Shown here: piece by piece, positions 51,018-59,670 of the stretch
Layout: the number at the start of each line of letters is the position of its first letter
How positions within the stretch are numbered: the stretch's first letter is position 1
Assembly (NCBI RefSeq): GCF_017573545.1
Contig: NZ_JAGEOK010000039.1
Coordinates: 22,485 to 86,484, forward strand
Length of the DNA stretch: 64,000 bases
Direction: 5' to 3'
From: Actinomadura nitritigenes
GTDB taxonomy: Bacteria; Actinomycetota; Actinomycetes; Streptosporangiales; Streptosporangiaceae
The notes under the pieces: generated by a model
Database searches by the model: none
Seen by the model: the letters and a program-made list of their open reading frames with translations, nothing else
What the model was told of the DNA's origin: nothing
Position numbers and translations under genes: made by a program

Positions 51018-51956
51018 TCACGGACGGGCAGTGCCGGCCAAGGCGAGCAACTGGCAGAGGTCGCGCACCGCCTCCATCGCCCACACCATCGAGCCGGCCG
51101 CCAGCAGCAAGGGGACGATCGCCGGCCAGGTCAGGTACCGGGACCGGCGTGGTGTCAGCAACTCGGCCACACGCCGCGGAACCTCCCCGGGCCGGACGGC
51201 CCTGGCGAAGGAGAGTCGGAGCGATGACTCGTCCACCGGCCGACGGGTGGCGGCGAGGGCGGCGGCTCCGATGGCACGAGCCACTGCTCGCCGGTCCCCG
51301 ACCGTGCCCACGGCCCGCTCGTCGGCCGCGCGCTCGATCAGGTAGGAGACGCGGTGCGCGACCCAGCGCAGAGCCGGATGCACCGCACCCGCCAGCTCCG
51401 CCGTGAGCATCGACCGGGGGTGAGCGGCCTCCAGATGGGCACGTTCATGCGCCACGAGCACAGCGAACTGATCGTCGTCCAGGACGGCGCGCATACCGGT
51501 CGTGACGACGATCCGCCCCGGACGGCCGGGAACGGCGAACGCGCCGATCTCGTCGCTCTCGATGAGGACGACCTGCTCCAGGCCGGGAAGCTCGGCGATC
51601 TCGCAGACGAGTTCCCGGCTGCGACGGAGCCTGCGCCATACCCGTACGGTGGCGACGGCGGCGTGGGCCAGCATGGCCACCGACACCCAGGAGACCCAGC
51701 GCTCGTGCGCGGTGTCCTGCACGATCGTGCGCTGCGACAAGCCGAATCGAGCGGCGACCCAGGGCACCTCGCCCGCGGCCTTGACCGTGAAGGCGCCCAG
51801 ACTGACGAGGGCCGCCACCGCCGCCACGGCGGCCGACCACGTGAGCGCGGCAACGCCGGCGGCGGGCGGCAGGCGGTCGGCCAGCAGGGCCGCCATGCCC
51901 ATCACCGCGGCCGGTATGACGAGCACGGACCATACGAAGTGATCGAACACGATCAT
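51018..51956 (-). CDS. M56/BlaR1-like membrane metalloprotease
   Basis: A 312-residue membrane protein with N-terminal helices (MIVFDHFVWSVLVIPAAVMG, a pair around 40-60, one around 100-120), a cytoplasmic zinc-protease segment with HERAH (HExxH) near residue 175, and a further helix near the C-terminus. It is the short actinobacterial M56 type, without the penicillin-binding sensor domain of BlaR1. It is divergent from the BlaI-like gene 76 bp away. The usual logic is signal-induced cleavage of the repressor. Confidence 0.9.
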   Translation of the reverse strand: MIVFDHFVWSVLVIPAAVMGMAALLADRLPPAAGVAALTWSAAVAAVAALVSLGAFTVKAAGEVPWVAARFGLSQRTIVQDTAHERWVSWVSVAMLAHAAVATVRVWRRLRRSRELVCEIAELPGLEQVVLIESDEIGAFAVPGRPGRIVVTTGMRAVLDDDQFAVLVAHERAHLEAAHPRSMLTAELAGAVHPALRWVAHRVSYLIERAADERAVGTVGDRRAVARAIGAAALAATRRPVDESSLRLSFARAVRPGEVPRRVAELLTPRRSRYLTWPAIVPLLLAAGSMVWAMEAVRDLCQLLALAGTARP

Positions 51957-51969
51957 TCCTGACGTTGAG

Positions 51970-51984
51970 GACTGTTGATCAGTC
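51970..51984. promoter_or_regulatory. Candidate BlaI operator
   Basis: GACTG and CAGTC form an inverted repeat with a five-base spacer in the short gap between the divergent protease and repressor genes, placed to control both. A second overlapping pair TGT...ACA is also present. No classical TACA-N-TGTA site is seen. Confidence 0.35.
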
Positions 51985-52032
51985 TGACACCGGCGCGCGA
52001 CTCCCGAGTGCAGGGTGGCTACAGTTCGTACG

Positions 52033-52422
52033 ATGACGCCGAAGGCCCCCGGCCCCCCTCCACCGCGCAGGCGCCCAGGGGAACTCGAGGCCCAGATCAT
52101 CACCGTGCTCGTCGAGGCCGGCGGCTTCCTGACGACCGGCGAGGTTCTGGATCGGCTCGGTCCGGGGGGCGGGCTCTCGTACAGCACGGTGGTGACGACC
52201 CTCACCCGCCTCCACAAGAAGGGAGCCGTCGTCCGCAGCCGCCACGGACGCGCTTTTCGCTACCGGGCCGTGGCCGACGCGGCGGCGCTGACCGCGTCCC
52301 GTATGAAACGCCTGCTGTCGGACGAGGCCGACCGCGCGTCGGTCCTCCGCCGGTTCGTGAGCGCCCTCGATCCCGACGACGAGGAGATCCTGCGCGAACT
52401 GCTCCGCGATCAGGACGATTGA
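52033..52422 (+). CDS. BlaI/MecI-family repressor
   Basis: A ~129-residue winged-helix repressor: ELEAQIITVLVEAGGFLTTGEVLDRL, then the recognition region YSTVVTTLTRLHKKGAVVRSR and HGRAFRYRAV, and a C-terminal dimerisation tail (SVLRRFVSALDPDDEEIL). It pairs with the M56 protease. ATG at 52033 is chosen; an in-frame GTG at 52015 would add six residues. No beta-lactamase gene is next to it, so the regulated target lies elsewhere or is the pair itself. Confidence 0.9.
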   Translation: MTPKAPGPPPPRRRPGELEAQIITVLVEAGGFLTTGEVLDRLGPGGGLSYSTVVTTLTRLHKKGAVVRSRHGRAFRYRAVADAAALTASRMKRLLSDEADRASVLRRFVSALDPDDEEILRELLRDQDD

Positions 52423-52544
52423 CCGCTTGCCCGCATCGGGTGAAGCGTCGACCTCCGATGCCCCGCCTCGCCCTCCAGCGCAACCCGCACACGGGATAAC
52501 TCCGGGCGCCGTGCGGACGTCACCTCGCGACATAGGGGCGATAC

Positions 52545-53468
52545 TCACCCGCGCGCTTCGAGAGGCACCGCCGGCATAGGTGGCGGCCAGCCCGGCACCG
52601 GAATACCGGTCGGAGCGGCGTCCCGGAGGAGCCCCTCGATCAGTTCGGCGACGACCTCGGGGGCCGCTCCCTCCGACGAACCGCAGGGCGCGCCGATGCT
52701 GTGCCGCTCGATTATTGAGTTACGTGGCCTGAGCTGTAGTGATGCGGCGTGATGGTATTCGTTGATCACGCCCGTGACGACAGGCTGGGCTTCGGTCTCC
52801 GGGGGGCATTGGTTTCGGGCTTGCTGCGGCCGATGGCCGTTGTAGTGATCCAGGTACTCGCCGAGCACCAAGACCAGGTGCCGCTCCCCCAGGATCAACA
52901 CCCGGTCCAGCAGTTCGCGACGAAGGGTTCCGACCACCTGTTCGCAGATAGCGTTCATCCGCGGCGTCCGCGGAAGGGTCCTGATGATCCGGACGCCTTC
53001 GGCTTTGAACACCTCATCGAAGGCGCCGGTGAAGACCGGGTCGCGGTCGTGGATGAGGAGGCGTAGCGTGCCGATGCGGTCGGCCAGGTCAATGGACAGG
53101 TTGCGGGCCTGCCGCACCGCCCACGTCCCCGTCGGGCACGCGGTCACCCCGCCCAGGTGCACTCTGCGGGTGCCGTGCTCGATGAACAGCAGCACATACA
53201 GCCGCTTGAGCAGCACCGTCTCCACCACCAGGAAGTCACAGGCGATGATCGCGTGCGCTTGCGCGGCCAGGAACTGCCGCCAGGTCGGCCCGGCCCGACG
53301 AGGCGCGGGTCCGATACCGGCGGCGTGCAGGATCTCCCACACCGCCGACGCCGCAATCACGTACCCCAGACGGGCCAACTCTCCCTGGATCCGCCCGTGC
53401 CCCCACGTCGGGCAGATCGACGCAGGCCGCCCCTGACGGGGCCGCGCTGATGCGACAGTTTCGGACTT
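52545..53468 (-). pseudogene. DDE transposase, 5'-truncated
   Basis: The frame encodes an integrase-core transposase of the actinobacterial 'RGRPASICPTWGHGRIQGEL...' kind. The DDE residues are read in IIACDFLVV, LIHDRDPVF and MNAICEQVVG. The N-terminal helix-turn-helix part is missing: upstream of RPRQGRPAS there is an in-frame TAA at 53471-53469, exactly where the 330-bp repeat begins. Only a TTG at 53378 could start the rest. It is related to the pseudogene at 59.7-60.4 kb. Confidence 0.8.
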
Positions 53469-53792
53469 TTAATCCGGGGGGTGTCGACCGACCGGGAGCC
53501 GCTCGCCACCAGCATCTGCATCCATCCAGGTGGCAGACGGTCCTGCTCGACACACCACTCCATCGACACGAACCAACGACGACTGGCCGCTCCTGCGGCC
53601 CGCACAGCAGATTATGATCTTGCCCGTCGTAGATCGCCTCCCAGATTACGGGGAGCCGCAGGGGAGCCAATCGGGGAGCCAACGTGGCCAGACTCCACCG
53701 GACCCGCCGCGACTCCCCCAGGGCGTTTTCGCAGGTGAGAAGCTCCCCGATCGACCCCCCATCGACCTTGATCGAGTGGTCTGCTGTGCCTG
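53459..53792 (+). repeat. 330-bp dispersed repeat, copy 1
   Basis: About 334 bp that recur in diverged form at 62849-63177 in the same orientation. Shared blocks include CGGACTTTTRATCCG at the left edge, CTCCATCGACACGAACCAA, GGAGCCGCAGGGGAGCCAA, CGGACCCGCCGCGACTCCCC and TTGATCGA-TGGTCT at the right. It abuts the truncated transposase on one side and a tRNA 3' fragment on the other, and contains repeated GGGGAGCC. No convincing gene lies in it. Confidence 0.8.
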
Positions 53793-53794
53793 GG

Positions 53795-53832
53795 GGTCAA
53801 GGGGTCGTGGGTTCAAATCCCGCCGTCCCGAC
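53795..53832 (+). tRNA. tRNA 3'-end fragment
   Basis: GTGGGTTCAAATCCCGC forms a perfect T-arm with the TTCAAAT loop, followed by CGTCCCGAC, a 3' acceptor half. No matching 5' acceptor, D-arm or anticodon arm precedes it. It is therefore a partial tRNA, as left at attachment sites of integrating elements that use tRNA genes. The amino acid identity cannot be told. Confidence 0.6.
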
Positions 53833-53851
53833 AGAGAAAGGCCAGGTCAGA

Positions 53852-53883
53852 GGGGCTTCGGGGATCACTCCGGAGCCCTTTTT
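53852..53883 (+). terminator. Terminator downstream of the tRNA fragment
   Basis: GGGGCTTCGGGG and CTCCGGAGCCC form a strong stem with a four-base loop, followed by TTTTT. This is a classic intrinsic terminator placed 20 bp after the tRNA 3' end, as after real tRNA genes. From here to 54136 I see nothing coding. Confidence 0.75.
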
Positions 53884-54136
53884 CGATCTTGAAGGTCGAT
53901 GGGGAGCCAAAAGGGGAGCCACCGTCACCCGACCTACGCCGACTTGCTCGGACCGAACACTGCTCTGGATCAACGCGTGATCCGCCGGACGCGTCCTAGA
54001 CATCGCGTAAAGAACCCAATTCTTGTGAGGTGCAGGCTCAGTTCCGAGCAGAATCCCCACCTCAATGGGAGGCCCGTCCCCGCCAACGGCAGCCCCATGT
54101 CCGCATCCGCTGACGAGCGATCGCCGGATAACGGGA

Positions 54137-54715
54137 TCAGGTGAGCGAGGTCTCGTACCGAACGCTCGTCATGAACGCCCGTCGCTCCGCAGCGGTCAGT
54201 CGACCGGAGTTGACCAGGCGGATGAACCGGCTCTCCATCCCCTTCAACGCACCCGCCACGAGCATGTCACTGACCCGCGCGCCGGAATCGTCAGTGGCGG
54301 TCAGGTGCAGGACGGTGGTGCGAGGCGATGCCTGATCGACGCGGATGGCATAGACGATGGTCGCCGACTCGTACTTCATGCGCATCGTCGGGCACCGCTC
54401 TGCCTCTCGACGCATCGTGGTCGGGTCCGGACCGCCTCCCTTCTGCGACCAGGCCTTCACCCACAAGAGCGACTTGCCGCTGTCACTGAACCCCGCTGTC
54501 ATGTCCGGCTTGCGTTGCTGGTCGCCCAGCAAGTCGTACAGACGCCGACACGAATTCGGGCTGATATCCGAAACACTCGGTTGGTCTTCGTCGGCGACAG
54601 GATCCTTGACCCAACCGGCGTCTTTGAGCTTGTCGTCCAAGGACGGAGAGTGCCGGTCACCACAAGCCGACGCGAGAACGGCCAGCATCGCCAAGACGAC
54701 ACAGGCTCTGCTCAC
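54137..54715 (-). CDS. Predicted lipoprotein, function unknown
   Basis: A 192-residue protein starting at GTG 54715 with a short signal peptide ending in a lipobox (VLASAC, Cys near residue 18). The mature part has conserved-looking cysteines in SPNSCRRLYDLL and RCPTMRM, the pattern of small actinobacterial surface lipoproteins, and a regular alternation of beta-strands (YESATIVYAIRVD, TVLHLTATDD). I do not recognise a named family. It lies 68 bp downstream of the secreted-protein gene in the same direction. Confidence 0.7.
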   Translation of the reverse strand: MSRACVVLAMLAVLASACGDRHSPSLDDKLKDAGWVKDPVADEDQPSVSDISPNSCRRLYDLLGDQQRKPDMTAGFSDSGKSLLWVKAWSQKGGGPDPTTMRREAERCPTMRMKYESATIVYAIRVDQASPRTTVLHLTATDDSGARVSDMLVAGALKGMESRFIRLVNSGRLTAAERRAFMTSVRYETSLT

Positions 54716-54783
54716 CGTCCGGACCGGCCTGCGAGGGTGAACCTCGCAGGCCGGCCGCGAGGACGGAAGTCCTCCAGGCACTA

Positions 54784-55275
54784 CTAGTTCCGCAGGTAGC
54801 GAGTCGGCGAGTAGTGCGTCGGCAGCGTCCAGATGTTGCCGTGCTGGCCGAAGTGGTTCATCTTCGTGCGGTACTTGTGGCTGCCGCTGGGCATGCTCTT
54901 GACGGCCAGCACATAGATGGAGACCGTGCCGTCGTCGTTGCGGGTCCCGGTGCTGTAGCTCACCTTCGGTGAGCCGACGTTCTTCCACTTCGTACCGGAC
55001 AGGTACTGGATCTGGGCCTCGGTGTGCGCCTCATCGAGCTTGTCCGAACAGCGCACCAGCGCGTAGCCGCGCACTTGGCCCTTCTTGGGCGACCACGGCG
55101 TACCCTTCGCGATCCCCGTGGGGCCCGCCCACCATCCGCAGGTGATGTGGTGCTTCGCCTGGACCTTGCCCGGCCCCGGCGACGGAGTCTGAGCCGAAGC
55201 GTTCGATGCGGTGATGAGGCCGCCGACCAGAATCCCGGACGTGACCAGCCCGACGGTGAAACCACGCGATGACAT
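54784..55275 (-). CDS. Secreted protein, function unknown
   Basis: A 163-residue protein with a Sec signal peptide (MSSRGFTVGLVTSGILVGGL, probable cleavage after ASNASA), a mature chain with two cysteines (ITCGWW, VRCSDK) and many Tyr/Trp/Gly residues. ATG 55275 is preceded by AAGGGG. No family recognised; it looks like a small exported actinobacterial protein of the type given as hypothetical. Confidence 0.75.
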   Translation of the reverse strand: MSSRGFTVGLVTSGILVGGLITASNASAQTPSPGPGKVQAKHHITCGWWAGPTGIAKGTPWSPKKGQVRGYALVRCSDKLDEAHTEAQIQYLSGTKWKNVGSPKVSYSTGTRNDDGTVSIYVLAVKSMPSGSHKYRTKMNHFGQHGNIWTLPTHYSPTRYLRN

Positions 55276-55588
55276 GAGATGCCCCTTCTCAGTCGGATTC
55301 GCATTATCAGCGCACGTTCACGAGTGCGCGATGCTTGATCAAGATTATTCGCACGTTCCAACGACCTCGGCAACCCCAAGTTGCCCGGCAGTCACATTTT
55401 CAACTACTTTCTCGAAAGAGTGGTCGAGCATCTTTGCTGCTCACGGGCACCATGTGACCCATCGTCAACAGGTGGGCGCTGTACGGAACGAATCAGCCGA
55501 GCGGAACGTGAGCGAAATCGCCGATGGCCCTCTCCGAAATGAGGACCTGCGCCCCTCACAGAGCGCCGCATCAGCGGCCCGCCTTCAT
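55276..55588. other. Intergenic stretch without recognised features
   Basis: The stretch is lower in GC near 55300-55420 than its surroundings and probably holds the promoter of the secreted-protein gene. Short open frames here lack codon bias and are not reported. Confidence 0.5.
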
Positions 55589-55830
55589 TGGTGGGACTTC
55601 CCACACGGTGCGTGCCTGTCCGGTCGCGAAGGCGTGCCGCAGGGTGTGCGGAGACGGAGGCTGCACCGTCCGACCAAGTCGGCGTCGAGGGCGAGCTGGT
55701 GGAGGACGCGGGCGGTCAGGCGGCCGCCGGCTACGCCAGCCTGAAAAGCGGTCCGCGACCGCGGCAGGGCGACGACCACGAGGTGGCCGGCGTCGAACGC
55801 CGCGCGGCGTGCGGCCAATTTGAGGTGCCC
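55589..55830 (-). pseudogene. Tyrosine recombinase C-terminal remnant
   Basis: One minus frame reads AGGRLTARVLHQLALDADLVG and another continues SPHTLRHAFATGQ. Together these match the C-terminal catalytic part of XerC-like recombinases (the HxxR box is LRHAFATG). A frameshift separates the two pieces and neither the N-terminal domain nor the catalytic tyrosine is present, so this is a decayed integrase. Confidence 0.6.
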
Positions 55831-55894
55831 CGGGTTCGGTGAAGTTTTTCAAGCCGGTCATGATCTCGGCTGGCGGGGAGGAGAATGACCGTCG

Positions 55895-56808
55895 ATGGCA
55901 GCACCACACAAATACCCCCAGGAACTTCGGGGACCGGGCCGTGCGGCTGGCGCTGGAGTCGGACCGCCCGATCGCTCAGATCGCACCCGATCTGGGCATT
56001 CACCGCGAAGCCCTGCGCACCTGGGTCCGGCAGGCCCAGGCCAGGCCGGCTACCGCCCTGAGCAGCTCACCAGCGCTGATGGTGAGGAGCCCAAGCGACT
56101 CCGCAAGGAGAACTCCGAGCTCAAGCGAGCCAACGAGATCCTCAAAGCGGCCTCCGCGCTTTTCGCCGCCGAGCTCGGCCAGAGCCGGACGAAGTAGTCA
56201 TGGGGGTCGACCACCTGCGTGACCGCTTCGGGGCCGAGCCCGTCTGCCGGGTCCTGGACCTGTGCCCGGCACCTACTACGGCCGCAAACGCCGCCCGCCC
56301 TCGCCACGCGCCCAGCGCGACGCCGTCCTGATCGAGCAGATCAAAGACGTCTACCGGGCCAACTACGGCGTCTACGGCGCCCGGCGGGTGCACCGGCAGC
56401 TGCGCCGGCAGGGCGTGCAGGTGGCGCGGTGCACGATCGAACGGCTGATGCTCGAGCACGGCCTGGAGGGCGTGCGCCGTGGCGCCAAGAGCCGCATCAC
56501 GGTGCCCGATGAGATCGCGCCGCGGCCGCCGGACCTGGTCAACCGGCGCTTCGTCGCCGACCAGCCCGACCAGCTGCGGCTGGCCGACATCACGTACGCA
56601 CCTGTCAGGGCTGGGTGTACGTGGCGTTCGTACTGAATGTCTTCTCCCGCCGGATCGTGGGCTGGCAACTGGCCGACCACCTGCGCACCGACCTGCGTCT
56701 CGACGCACTGGAGATGGCGCTGTGGCAACGCAACCGCGACCGGCCACCTTCCGCCCGGCGCCCGGGGGGGCGGCCTGATCCATCATTCCGACCGCGGCTG
56801 CTAGGCCG
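55895..56808 (+). pseudogene. IS3-family transposase remnant (orfAB)
   Basis: OrfA begins MAAPHKYPQELR at 55895. It needs a frameshift at about 55930 to read RAVRLALESDRPIAQIAPDLGIHREALRTWVRQAQA, and another near 56040 to return to KRLRKENSELKRANEILKAASALFAAE. OrfB pieces follow (GTYYGRKRRPPS, VYRANYGVYGARRVHRQLRRQG, LADITYAPV, YVAFVLNVFSRRIVGWQLADHLRT) in shifting frames. The sequence stops after HHSDRGC, before the final catalytic glutamate, precisely where an IS5-type end begins. Inactive. Confidence 0.85.
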
Positions 56809-56845
56809 TGTCGTCAAAAGATCTTGCTGAGGCGGTGCGGCGGTC

Positions 56846-57166
56846 GTGCATGATGCGTGCGTGGAACATCTTTCTGTCGACGTGCGCGCTTCGCTTCGGC
56901 TGTTCGCCTTCTACTTGGCCAACGGCACCATCGATGTTGAGTTGCTCGATGGGTTCGACTACCGCTCGACCGTCTTTCACTCCGGCTCGTCGTTGGAGCA
57001 GGTCTTCGCGATCTACGGCAATGTGCTGCAAATTGACGCAGACGGCATGGTGCTGAATGACGGGGATGCGCAGTACCGGGTCGCGCAGTGGATCCGGGGG
57101 TGCTGCGACCCGGGCTATCGGGTCGAGCCGCCGTTCGAGGCATGGGAGACCGAACTTCATCTTTGA
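56846..57166 (+). CDS. Hypothetical protein, 106 residues
   Basis: An intact small protein (GTG 56846; GTG 56861 is an alternative) with a balanced, non-repetitive composition, for example LRLFAFYLANGTIDVELLDG, GSSLEQVFAIYGNVLQID and VAQWIRGCCDPGY. Its amino-acid use is unlike random GC-rich frames, so it is probably real. Function not recognised. It lies between the two inverted ends of the IS5-type element, facing the transposase. Confidence 0.65.
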   Translation: MHDACVEHLSVDVRASLRLFAFYLANGTIDVELLDGFDYRSTVFHSGSSLEQVFAIYGNVLQIDADGMVLNDGDAQYRVAQWIRGCCDPGYRVEPPFEAWETELHL

Positions 57167-57191
57167 GGACCGGACGCTCGTCGTCGGGACA

Positions 57192-58032
57192 TCACGCCCA
57201 CATCAGGAGCGAGGCGAGTGCGATCGCGGCTTGGTAGGACTCGGCGGTCTTGTCGTAGCGGGTGGCTAGGCCACGCCACTGTTTCAGCCGGTTGAAGCAC
57301 CGCTCCACCACGTTGCGCCGCTTGTACAAATCCCGGTCGAACGCCGGCGGGTGGCCGCCGGCGCTTCCCCGTCGGAGGCGGTTCGCGACCTGATCGGCCC
57401 GCTCGGGGATGGTGTGCGCGATGCCCCGCCTCCGCAGCCAGGTACGGATCGCCTTGGAGCTGTGGCCCTTGTCGCCGATGACGTGGTCCGGCCGTATCCG
57501 GCGTCGTCCCGGCCCGATTCGGGGAACCCGGATCGTGTCCATCACGGCGGTGAACTGGGTGCAGTCGTTGGTGCTCCCGCCCGTCAGCGCGAACGCGGGC
57601 GGACGACCCAAGCCGTCGCATGCCAGGTGGATTTTGCTGGTCAGTCCACCTCGGGACCGTCCGAGGGCAGGGCCGGGGCCCCCTTTTTCGGGCTCCGGCG
57701 GCGTGCTGGTGGGCGCGGACGATGGTGGAGTCGACCGATACCAGCCAGTCGATGTCACCGCCCGCGTCGGCCTGCGCTTGCGTGGTCTGGAGCATCCGCT
57801 CGAACGTGCCGTCCGCCGCCCACCGGCGGAAACGGGTATGGAGACTGGCCCACGATCCGTACCGCTCGGGCACGTCCCGCCAAGCGACCCCAGTGCGGAA
57901 CTTCTACACGATCCCGTTGAGCACCATCCGGTCATCCAGACGCGGCCGCCCCAGCACGGACCTGGGCAACAACGGCTGCACAAGTTCCCACTCGGCATCG
58001 GACAGTTCATGGCGACGTATCACCCCCACCAT
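57192..58032 (-). pseudogene. IS5-family transposase with amber codon and frameshift
   Basis: From ATG 58032 the frame reads MVGVIRRHELSDAEWELVQ and DDRMVLNGIV, then a TAG (57897-57895 region) where family members have Trp, then KFRTGVAWRDVPERYGSWASLHTRFRRWAADGTFERML. Near 57690, at an AAAAAGGGGG run, the frame must shift to continue GRSRGGLTSKIHLACDGLGRP, VIGDKGHSSKAIR and NVVERCFNRLKQWRGLATRYDK, which hold the DDE residues. The shift could be programmed, since IS427-group members use -1 frameshifting, but the amber codon makes it inactive. Confidence 0.85.
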
Positions 58033-58128
58033 GATCCAAGATTCAAGATCACTTTGACGACACTCCTAAGGGCACTGTCCGTTGTACGCCAAGCTGGGCC
58101 ATGTGTCGCGGTCTCTGAGGAGGCAGTC

Positions 58129-58380
58129 ATGACCTCGTCTCGCAACCCGTATGGCCCGCCGGCCGGTACCTCCACGCACGGATCGGAAAGCGGCCACGAC
58201 CCGCAGCATCACGGGGGTCACGGCTGGATGATGATCGCCTGCTGCATCCCGATGCTGGCCGTCGCGATCGCCCTCGTCGCCACCGGCGTCGTCAGCATCG
58301 GCTTCCTGGTGGTCGCCGTCGGCTGCTTGGCGATGATGACGCCCATGATGCGCGGCGTGGGCGGCCACGGCTCCTCCTGA
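58129..58380 (+). CDS. Small membrane protein with His-rich N-terminus
   Basis: An 83-residue protein. ATG 58129 follows GAGGAGG. A hydrophilic, His/Gly-rich N-terminus (ESGHDPQHHGGHGW) leads to two membrane helices (MIACCIPMLAVAIALVATGV, IGFLVVAVGCLAMMTPMM). It resembles small proteins found beside heavy-metal, especially copper, transport genes. It lies 71 bp upstream of the SHOCT-type gene, likely in one operon. Confidence 0.8.
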   Translation: MTSSRNPYGPPAGTSTHGSESGHDPQHHGGHGWMMIACCIPMLAVAIALVATGVVSIGFLVVAVGCLAMMTPMMRGVGGHGSS

Positions 58381-58451
58381 TCGGCCGCGCGGCCTCAATA
58401 CGCGATCATGCCGCGCGCTCGGCGCTCGCAAGCCCTAAGCAGTGACGCACG

Positions 58452-58775
58452 ATGATGTTCTGGAACTCCGATCACATGAACGGGTGGAGCTACGGCTTCA
58501 TGGCCGTCGGCATGGTCCTGTTCTGGGGGCTGCTGATCTTCGGGATCGTCATGCTGGTCCGCTTCCTCGGAAGTAGCCCCTCCCGCACGCAGACACCGCC
58601 CGCCCAGCCGCCGCATCCTTCTGCCAGCGGAGAGCAGATCCTGGCCGAACGGTACGCCCGCGGCGAGATCAATGCCGAGGAGCATCAAGAGCGCTTGGAC
58701 GTTCTACGCGGCACCGCCCGCCCCGCGATCAACCGCAAGCCGCCCAGCGACCGGCCTCCACCGACAACACTGTGA
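58452..58775 (+). CDS. SHOCT-domain membrane protein
   Basis: A 107-residue protein with one membrane helix (FMAVGMVLFWGLLIFGIVML), a Pro-rich linker and a C-terminal SHOCT motif (EQILAERYARGEINAEEHQERLDVL). SHOCT proteins are common small accessory membrane proteins in actinobacteria, and this layout (NGWSYGFM at the start) recurs next to copper-resistance genes. ATG 58452 or 58455. Confidence 0.88.
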   Translation: MMFWNSDHMNGWSYGFMAVGMVLFWGLLIFGIVMLVRFLGSSPSRTQTPPAQPPHPSASGEQILAERYARGEINAEEHQERLDVLRGTARPAINRKPPSDRPPPTTL

Positions 58776-58815
58776 CACATCCCCGTTAGTGGAAGACTTC
58801 TGGCCGTGGCGGACG

Positions 58816-58842
58816 CGACCTACGGCCGGTGGCCGTAGGTCG
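58816..58842. terminator. Perfect 12-bp inverted repeat, bidirectional
   Basis: CGACCTACGGCC and GGCCGTAGGTCG flank a three-base loop. It lies between the convergent SHOCT gene (ends 58775) and HMA-like gene (ends 58941) and probably terminates both. It has no T-run. Confidence 0.6.
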
Positions 58843-58940
58843 GGCTCAACGCCCTGCTGCTTGCGGCCGAGTCACTGGCTTTGGGCGCCGAGGGGAACGA
58901 TCGGATCAGAGGCTGGCTGTCCCGACGATCGCTCTGCCCA

Positions 58941-59210
58941 TCACGGCGCGCTCGCGTCGTCCCCTCGCCCGCCTTGGCCGTGTGTGCGGCATTCGACCAG
59001 CCAGTTCCACAGCTCGGACACTTCTGCGTGCGCATCGTGAATAACCACGGCCTTGCGCGTAACGGGATCGACGTCTGCTTCGAGCACGCCCGGCCGCTGA
59101 AGTAGCGCAGCGATCGCTGTCTCACGATCGCCGGCCCACGGAATGTCCCGCAGGTCTATTTTGATTCGGCATGTCGGCCCGTGGTGTTTACTTCTCTTGT
59201 TCCTGCCCAT
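58941..59210 (-). CDS. HMA-like small protein without CxxC
   Basis: An 89-residue protein. ATG 59210 is chosen because GAGG lies eight bases upstream and the fold begins there. The pattern CRIKIDLRDIPWAGDRETAIAALLQRPGVLEADVDPVTRKAVVIHD fits the beta-alpha-beta-beta-alpha-beta metal-chaperone fold (as in CopZ), with GVLEADVDPVTRKAVV typical of HMA domains. The CxxC metal site is missing, leaving one Cys at that position. A degenerate or non-metal HMA protein is the best description. Confidence 0.65.
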   Translation of the reverse strand: MGRNKRSKHHGPTCRIKIDLRDIPWAGDRETAIAALLQRPGVLEADVDPVTRKAVVIHDAHAEVSELWNWLVECRTHGQGGRGDDASAP

Positions 59211-59670
59211 GGCTGACCTCTTGTTGCTCGAGGCGAGTGGATGGCCGACGCACTCGCGGCCCGCAGCAAGGGACCTCCCCACCCCGGAACGACCACATCC
59301 ACAGCACTTGGCCCAACTCTAGGAAGATTTCGTCAAGCCCGACCGCCCCCACGGCAACTCCAGGTTCCGGGCGATCGGGTGCGCAGAATTTCGCCACCAG
59401 ATTCCGTCCACGAAGAGTCGCGGGCCCGCCGCGAAACGTTGGGCCGGGACATGACCCGCTGCAGTCCGCCGCCGGGCCCTGGGTCCGGAGACGCGGCTAC
59501 AGGATGCGCACGGATGCGGATGGAGATGCCGGCGTTGTTCCTGCCGAAGACCTCGTCCGTGCAGGTCAAGCGGCATGTTCGTACTCGTTGAGGGCTCTAC
59601 CCAGACGCTGCGTTCTTCGGACGTTCAGGTGGGTGGTCTGGACTTTCGGTGATCGGTGGAGGCAGTGGCT
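59211..59670. other. Intergenic stretch without recognised features
   Basis: Several overlapping frames are open on both strands but none has a recognisable domain or start signal. The stretch separates the metal-type genes from a transposase remnant and may be decayed mobile DNA. Confidence 0.4.

Larger units (their letters stand above)
56802..58080. mobile_element. IS5-type element with passenger ORF
   Basis: TAGGCCGTGTCGTCAAAAGA at 56802 (plus) and TAGGAGTGTCGTCAAAGTGA at 58068 (minus), both leading to GATCTTG, are inverted ends about 1.27 kb apart. Between them are a transposase pseudogene on minus and a 106-residue ORF on plus. The left end interrupts the IS3 remnant, indicating nested insertion. 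The right end may extend to 58080. Confidence 0.6.

Noticed and set aside
53684..53980. Short plus-strand frame across the tRNA fragment and terminator
   Set aside because: It reads straight through a tRNA T-arm and an intrinsic terminator, so it is not a gene.
58843..59105. Plus-strand frame with VGLNALLLAAESLALGA
   Set aside because: Briefly looked like a transporter fragment, but it has a stop just before it, no start signal, and overlaps the HMA-like gene on the other strand.
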